Of a DNA stretch of 64,000 bases, positions 60,077 through 64,000 are shown piece after piece; positions within the stretch are counted from its first letter, which is position 1, and each line of letters starts with the position of its first letter. The notes beneath the pieces were generated by a model that was given only the letters and a program-made list of their open reading frames with translations, did no database searches and was not told the DNA's origin. The position numbers and the translations under genes are program-made. The stretch is taken from the NCBI RefSeq assembly GCF_016801865.2, contig NC_068937.1, positions 110,712,664 to 110,776,663 of the forward strand. The letters run 5' to 3'. The DNA comes from Culex pipiens pallens. Its lineage: Eukaryota > Arthropoda > Insecta > Diptera > Culicidae.

Positions 60077-61760
60077 GCACCACTTTTTCCACCATCATTT
60101 CAATGAGTTGGCGGTGGTAAAATCGTGCAATTTTTCCGGGCACGATTTTTTGTCTCGAAGGCTTGCGCGCGATTCCGCCAAGCTACAAATAATAGAGAGC
60201 GAAATGGCAATAAATAAGTGCTGATTTTGAACACTTTTCTCTCACGCCGCCACCACCACCGCCAGTGTTGCCAATCACAGTGGTGTAGCACCATCAGTGT
60301 TGCCATCTGTGCCTTCAGTTTTTAACCTTATTTGATTTTTTTTATCAGTGGCAAAATTCAACGTAACTGTATAGATTTTTTCAAAATTATACATCATTTT
60401 TTGAAATGTAATCCAAGTGAATTCAAATGTGAGCTTAGTTATTTATACTTAGAGTGTATCTCACCCAACAAGGCTCTAAAGATGTATCGATTGAATCAGC
60501 GAGTGGATTTACATTTTAATACACTCGCTGTAAATGTGGAATTTTCAGTGTCGAGGCACGATTTTATCGGGCCGAGAGTCAAAAAGTCTCGCGAGATACG
60601 AGATTGCAAGGGGGCAGATTCTGCTCTCTGTGGGGTGAAGTGGCAGTGGCCTCGGAATGCATGCACAACATTTTGTTTGCTCCCCATCATAGTATCGAGT
60701 TGAATTGGCTACAACAGGAGAAAGATTGTTTGTTTGCGGATTGGAATGGAGATTGTGTTTAATGGAGATGTCAATAAATGATTATGGCGATTAGCGTTGT
60801 TACGAGTTGTTTCAATTGCTTCTTGAGAAATTTGGATTGGATTGGATCAAAAAAATTGATGGATATTGAGAATACAAAAAAGGTAATGAAAGTAAATACT
60901 TTTTAAATACCACATAAAATTCGATTAAAAATAATATATTTGTGGATCAAGCCTAATATTTGGAAAGAGCTTAATTTAGACATATTTTGGTAAAATGTTA
61001 GGCTTGATTCTAGAATTTCGAAAAAAAAAATGAACAAATAAAAAAAGTCACAAAAGTTTAATTTTTTACATTGAAATTCAACCAATAATCGAGTTAAAAT
61101 GACATGTTCCAATTGTTTACAGTTGAGTAACGGAAAATGACAGAGTTTTGAATAAAAAATTAGTGTTTTTTTTCGATGAAAAATACGTTTTTTTCGGAAT
61201 TCTGAGTACACCATCAAATCGGGCGTACAATTTTACATAAAAGTCTCATTGACACCAAATTTCTATCTCACCTAACCTGGGGTGAATCGGGACTACAGTC
61301 TGAATAGGGACAGCAGTTTTTAAGAGCACTTAAATCTTTTAAATTTGGAAATGGATGTACACATTTTGTTGGCCTGTGACTGTTCTAACCAAAACCAACA
61401 AGAAAAATCAAAATATTGTGCTCCAACCTCATGTGTCCCGATTGACCCCATTTTACGGTAATCCAAATGTCAAATTTCTGAAATACCGATAGCGGCAACC
61501 AATTTTACGTAAAATTCAACAAAAAATGGCCAAACCCCTGTTTTTTTTTAAACCCCTGTTTTTTTTTCTTTTTTTTTTAACCGTTGTATCTTTGCAAGGA
61601 TTGAACTTAGGACAATGGTCAATATCTCCACATTGTCCATTGGCCTATGTCAAATCCTACAGCGGTTAGGAAAAAAATGAAACAAAGCAAATGTCCATTT
61701 TTGTTTTTATTTTTGAACAATTCGTGCTTGCCATTTCATTAGGGCACATAACTTTTTTAG
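60077..61760. other. No gene seen
   Basis: 60080-60840 contains a 123-codon frame (60332-60703) with no recognisable family. 60900-61600 is AT-rich repeat-like DNA with the word AAACCCCTGTTTTTTTTT duplicated at about 61530-61570. Confidence 0.4.
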
Positions 61761-61785
61761 ACAAGAGTGTGTCCCTTTCACACCT

Positions 61786-62354
61786 ACCGGCTCCGTGGCT
61801 CAATGGTTACGGCTTCTGTCTCACAAGCAGAAGATTCAGGGATCAATTCCCGGTCGGTACCTTTGAAATTTGGAATCAGGAATTTGAACTTAGAATATGA
61901 ACAAAAACGAAATTGAATCAGGTGGGATTCGAACTCACACATCTGGATTAGTGGTCTGGGACGCTAAGCAGTCGGCCATCAGAAGGTTTACACTCTAGCA
62001 GTGAATTGATCCGTAGTGTTGAAACATGATATCTTCTCATATTAAATACGCGCTGATCCCTGATTTGCCTGAGGGGATTGGAAGTCTAAATATAGATCTA
62101 GTTTCCTTCAGATGTTTGCTACTATGTTTAGGTGGGGCCGAACAATGCCCAGCGACCTCGGAATTGGACCGCAAGGAGCTCTGTCATTCTGAAATGTGTC
62201 GTTGGAAGCAGCGCGAGGGCTATCACCACCTAATACTAATACCCGGGACTGAGATAAGCTGTATCAGCATTCGGCATATACAAAGTCTGGTACAAACTAT
62301 ACTTTCCCATAATATCGCTACCGGTTAGCGGGTATTGGATTGGACAACACACAC
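61786..62354 (+). mobile_element. SINE with 25-bp TSD and two opposed tRNA-like modules
   Basis: A 25-bp identical flank (starting ACAAGAGTGTGTCC) stands at 61761-61785 and 62355-62379. The head (about 61786-61860) has a tRNA-like A-box region GGCTCCGTGGCTCAATGG, an anticodon arm with a CAC-type (Val-like) loop and a B box-like GGGATCAATTCCC. A second tRNA-like B box, GGATTCGAACTC, lies on the opposite strand at about 61923. The body ends with a CACACACA tail. The long duplication shows LINE-driven insertion. Confidence 0.88.
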
Positions 62355-62379
62355 ACAAGAGTGTGTCCCTTTCACACCT

Positions 62380-63538
62380 TATGTAAACTGTCATTCGAGT
62401 GAAAGGGATACACATTTTTTTACAAAAGTTAAGTGCCCTTTTGAAATGTTAGGCTCCAATTGCACTCATAACGGATTATATCAGATATAATTACACGTTA
62501 CTTTTTGGGAGAGAAATGTTTTTTGTTATCTTTATTTCAAACATATATTTTATCTATTTCTTAAGCTCTGCCCACAACAATCCACCCTCAATCCTTTCGA
62601 CACGTTTTAACGACAAAATTCCGTCACGTTCGCCCCGGCAGCACAATTCACCACCAATATTCGCCCGTTTCAACCATTATAAAATATGAAATCGCTCACC
62701 AATTAAGTCACTTTTTGCAGCTCCCAGATCGGCAAGCTGTTCAATAACGATCCCTAATTGGCTGAGACTCTGGGGCTCGACGATATGCTCGTTAAATTGT
62801 CAGTCAGCTTTGCCTTTTTCTTCGAACAGCTACTTAAAACATTTATGTTTTACTTACATATGCGGCCGGCCATAATTACCGAGCAAACAAATATTAAACA
62901 CTTCGTTTTGGTTTGCAGTTTTACGAGATGCTAGTTAAGGGCCCGGTAATATCAGTGAATTTTAAAGCATGTTCACGAATTTTCGTGCGTGGCCTCGAAA
63001 CAATTTTCTAATTAAGATATTTGCTGCCCCAGTCTTGGATAATTGCAATTTCACTCGCGTTTCCTCGCGCGCGAATTTCCTGGAAACGATCGGACGGGCG
63101 TTACGCGAGGGAAGAGTACTCTTTAACGATTTAAAATAATTAACGAGCGCGCAGCCATATTTCTGGCGAGAGAGTACTACAAAAACCCAAGCAACAAATC
63201 CGGGCGAAGCATGAAAAATTGTTTTGATGTTTTACGAGCGAAATGAGATATTACGATCGTCGGTGAGTAGGCATATCTTCATTCAAGGGTCGTTTTGCTC
63301 CTCTCAGATGGAGAGATGAGAGTGTTATGCATTCGCGCAGCGATGGAAGAGTTATGAGCTCCCACGGATGATGGGCTCCCGCAATTGAGTCATTTGCGGG
63401 GAAAACACTCTCGAAATGGGCGAACTTCTTGGGAATCCGTTTATGGGTTACTGTGGACAGGGTTAAAGTTTTTTTGCAGGGGAATTATTTTTTTTTCAAA
63501 TCTGATTATAAACATTTGAGTTGACAGTCGAACAGTTA
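62380..63538. other. No gene seen; single-copy-looking DNA
   Basis: 62560-63460 is GC-moderate with AATTAAT motifs and no frame of interest. It may be intronic or regulatory. Confidence 0.4.
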
Positions 63539-64000
63539 GCAAAAAAAAAAAACAAAAAACAAAAAACAAAAAACAAAAAACAAAAAACAAAAAACAAAAA
63601 ACAAAAAACAAAAAACAAAAAACAAAAAACAAAAAACAAAAAACAAAAAACAAAAAACAAAAAACAAAAAACAAAAAACAAAAAACAAAAAACAAAAAAC
63701 AAAAAACAAAAAACAAAAAACAAAAAACAAAAAACAAAAAACAAAAAACAAAAAACAAAAAACAAAAAACAAAAAACAAAAAACAAAAAACAAAAAACAA
63801 AAAACAAAAAACAAAAAACAAAAAACAAAAAACAAAAAACAAAAAACAAAAAACAAAAAACAAAAAACAAAAAACAAAAAACAAAAAACAAAAAACAAAA
63901 AACAAAAAACAAAAAACAAAAAACAAAAAACAAAAAACAAAAAACAAAAAACAAAAAAACAAAAAACAAAAAACAAAAAACAAAAAACAAAAAACAAAAA
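63539..64000. repeat. Heptamer satellite (CAAAAAA)n, runs off the window
   Basis: About 65 nearly perfect AAAAAAC units. One 8-mer unit near 63952-63959 shifts the phase. Because 7 is not a multiple of 3, all three minus-strand frames stay open, which creates the false Phe/Cys/Leu/Val-rich reading frames. Confidence 0.98.

Noticed and set aside
60332..60703. 123-codon plus-strand frame
   Set aside because: No family, no splice signals forming a longer product, and an AT-rich start. Treated as chance.
63441..63997. Three long minus-strand frames of FFVFCFL repeats
   Set aside because: All three frames are open because the satellite unit is 7 bp. They are artefacts of the repeat.

Overview
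The window looks like gene-poor intergenic or intronic DNA from a mosquito (Culicidae). Culex is my best guess, because the repeat families (palindromic G-run MITEs, tRNA-derived SINEs, repeats that recur every few kb) match what I remember of that genus. This rests on recall, not on a database search. The supporting traits are eukaryotic: 60-85 bp GT-AG introns, AATAAA signals, AT-rich spacers, many inverted-repeat elements with target-site duplications, and no compact operon-like coding. Nearly all open reading frames of 60-100 codons are chance frames or lie inside repeats.

The one clear protein-coding locus is a canonical poly(A) polymerase (PAP) copy at about 34.57-36.21 kb, with two intact introns. 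It does not sit in ordinary host context. It lies in a ~5.43-kb insert (32541-37975) with diverged inverted termini and AT-rich subrepeat arms. That insert splits a tRNA-derived SINE, whose own target-site duplication flanks the pair of halves. All of this lies inside a 6.79-kb hAT-type element (32113-38898) bounded by a 13-bp terminal inverted repeat and a perfect 8-bp target-site duplication. The simplest reading is that a PAP gene, introns included, was carried here as cargo of a DNA transposon. The copy has Asn in place of the first catalytic Asp, an in-frame stop and a frameshift, so it is probably a dead or non-catalytic duplicate. The same insert holds a second, opposite-strand, apparently spliced coding segment that I do not recognise.

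Layout: 1-3.2 kb holds a dispersed repeat (family A) and a ~1.94-kb near-complete palindrome built from it. 3.2-9.8 kb is mostly unannotated. 9.8-10.9 kb holds a repeat with a hexamer tail (family B) and a 117-bp tandem array. 10.9-18 kb is mostly single-copy-looking. 18.06-19.2 kb is an ORF1-only non-LTR retroelement, with a second partial copy at 23.64-24.02 kb. 19.5-20.1 kb is a repeat split by a SINE whose empty site exists at 49.8-50.1 kb. 26.7-30.9 kb is a cluster of DNA-transposon derivatives (TA-flanked MITEs, a Helitron-like element, a foldback, a small hAT). 32.1-38.9 kb is the nested PAP-bearing structure. 40.2-40.9 kb is a minisatellite invaded twice by one MITE family. 42.7-44.0 kb is a second hAT with a nested Helitron-like element. 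44-58 kb contains scattered MITEs, SINEs and a perfect 68-bp-arm hairpin. 58.69-60.07 kb is a third long hAT. 61.8-62.4 kb is a SINE with a 25-bp duplication. The window ends in a heptamer satellite (63.5-64.0 kb).

No host pathway can be reconstructed. The genes that can be read are mobile-element genes or cargo. The repeats tell an insertion history: hAT, then SINE, then PAP-bearing insert.
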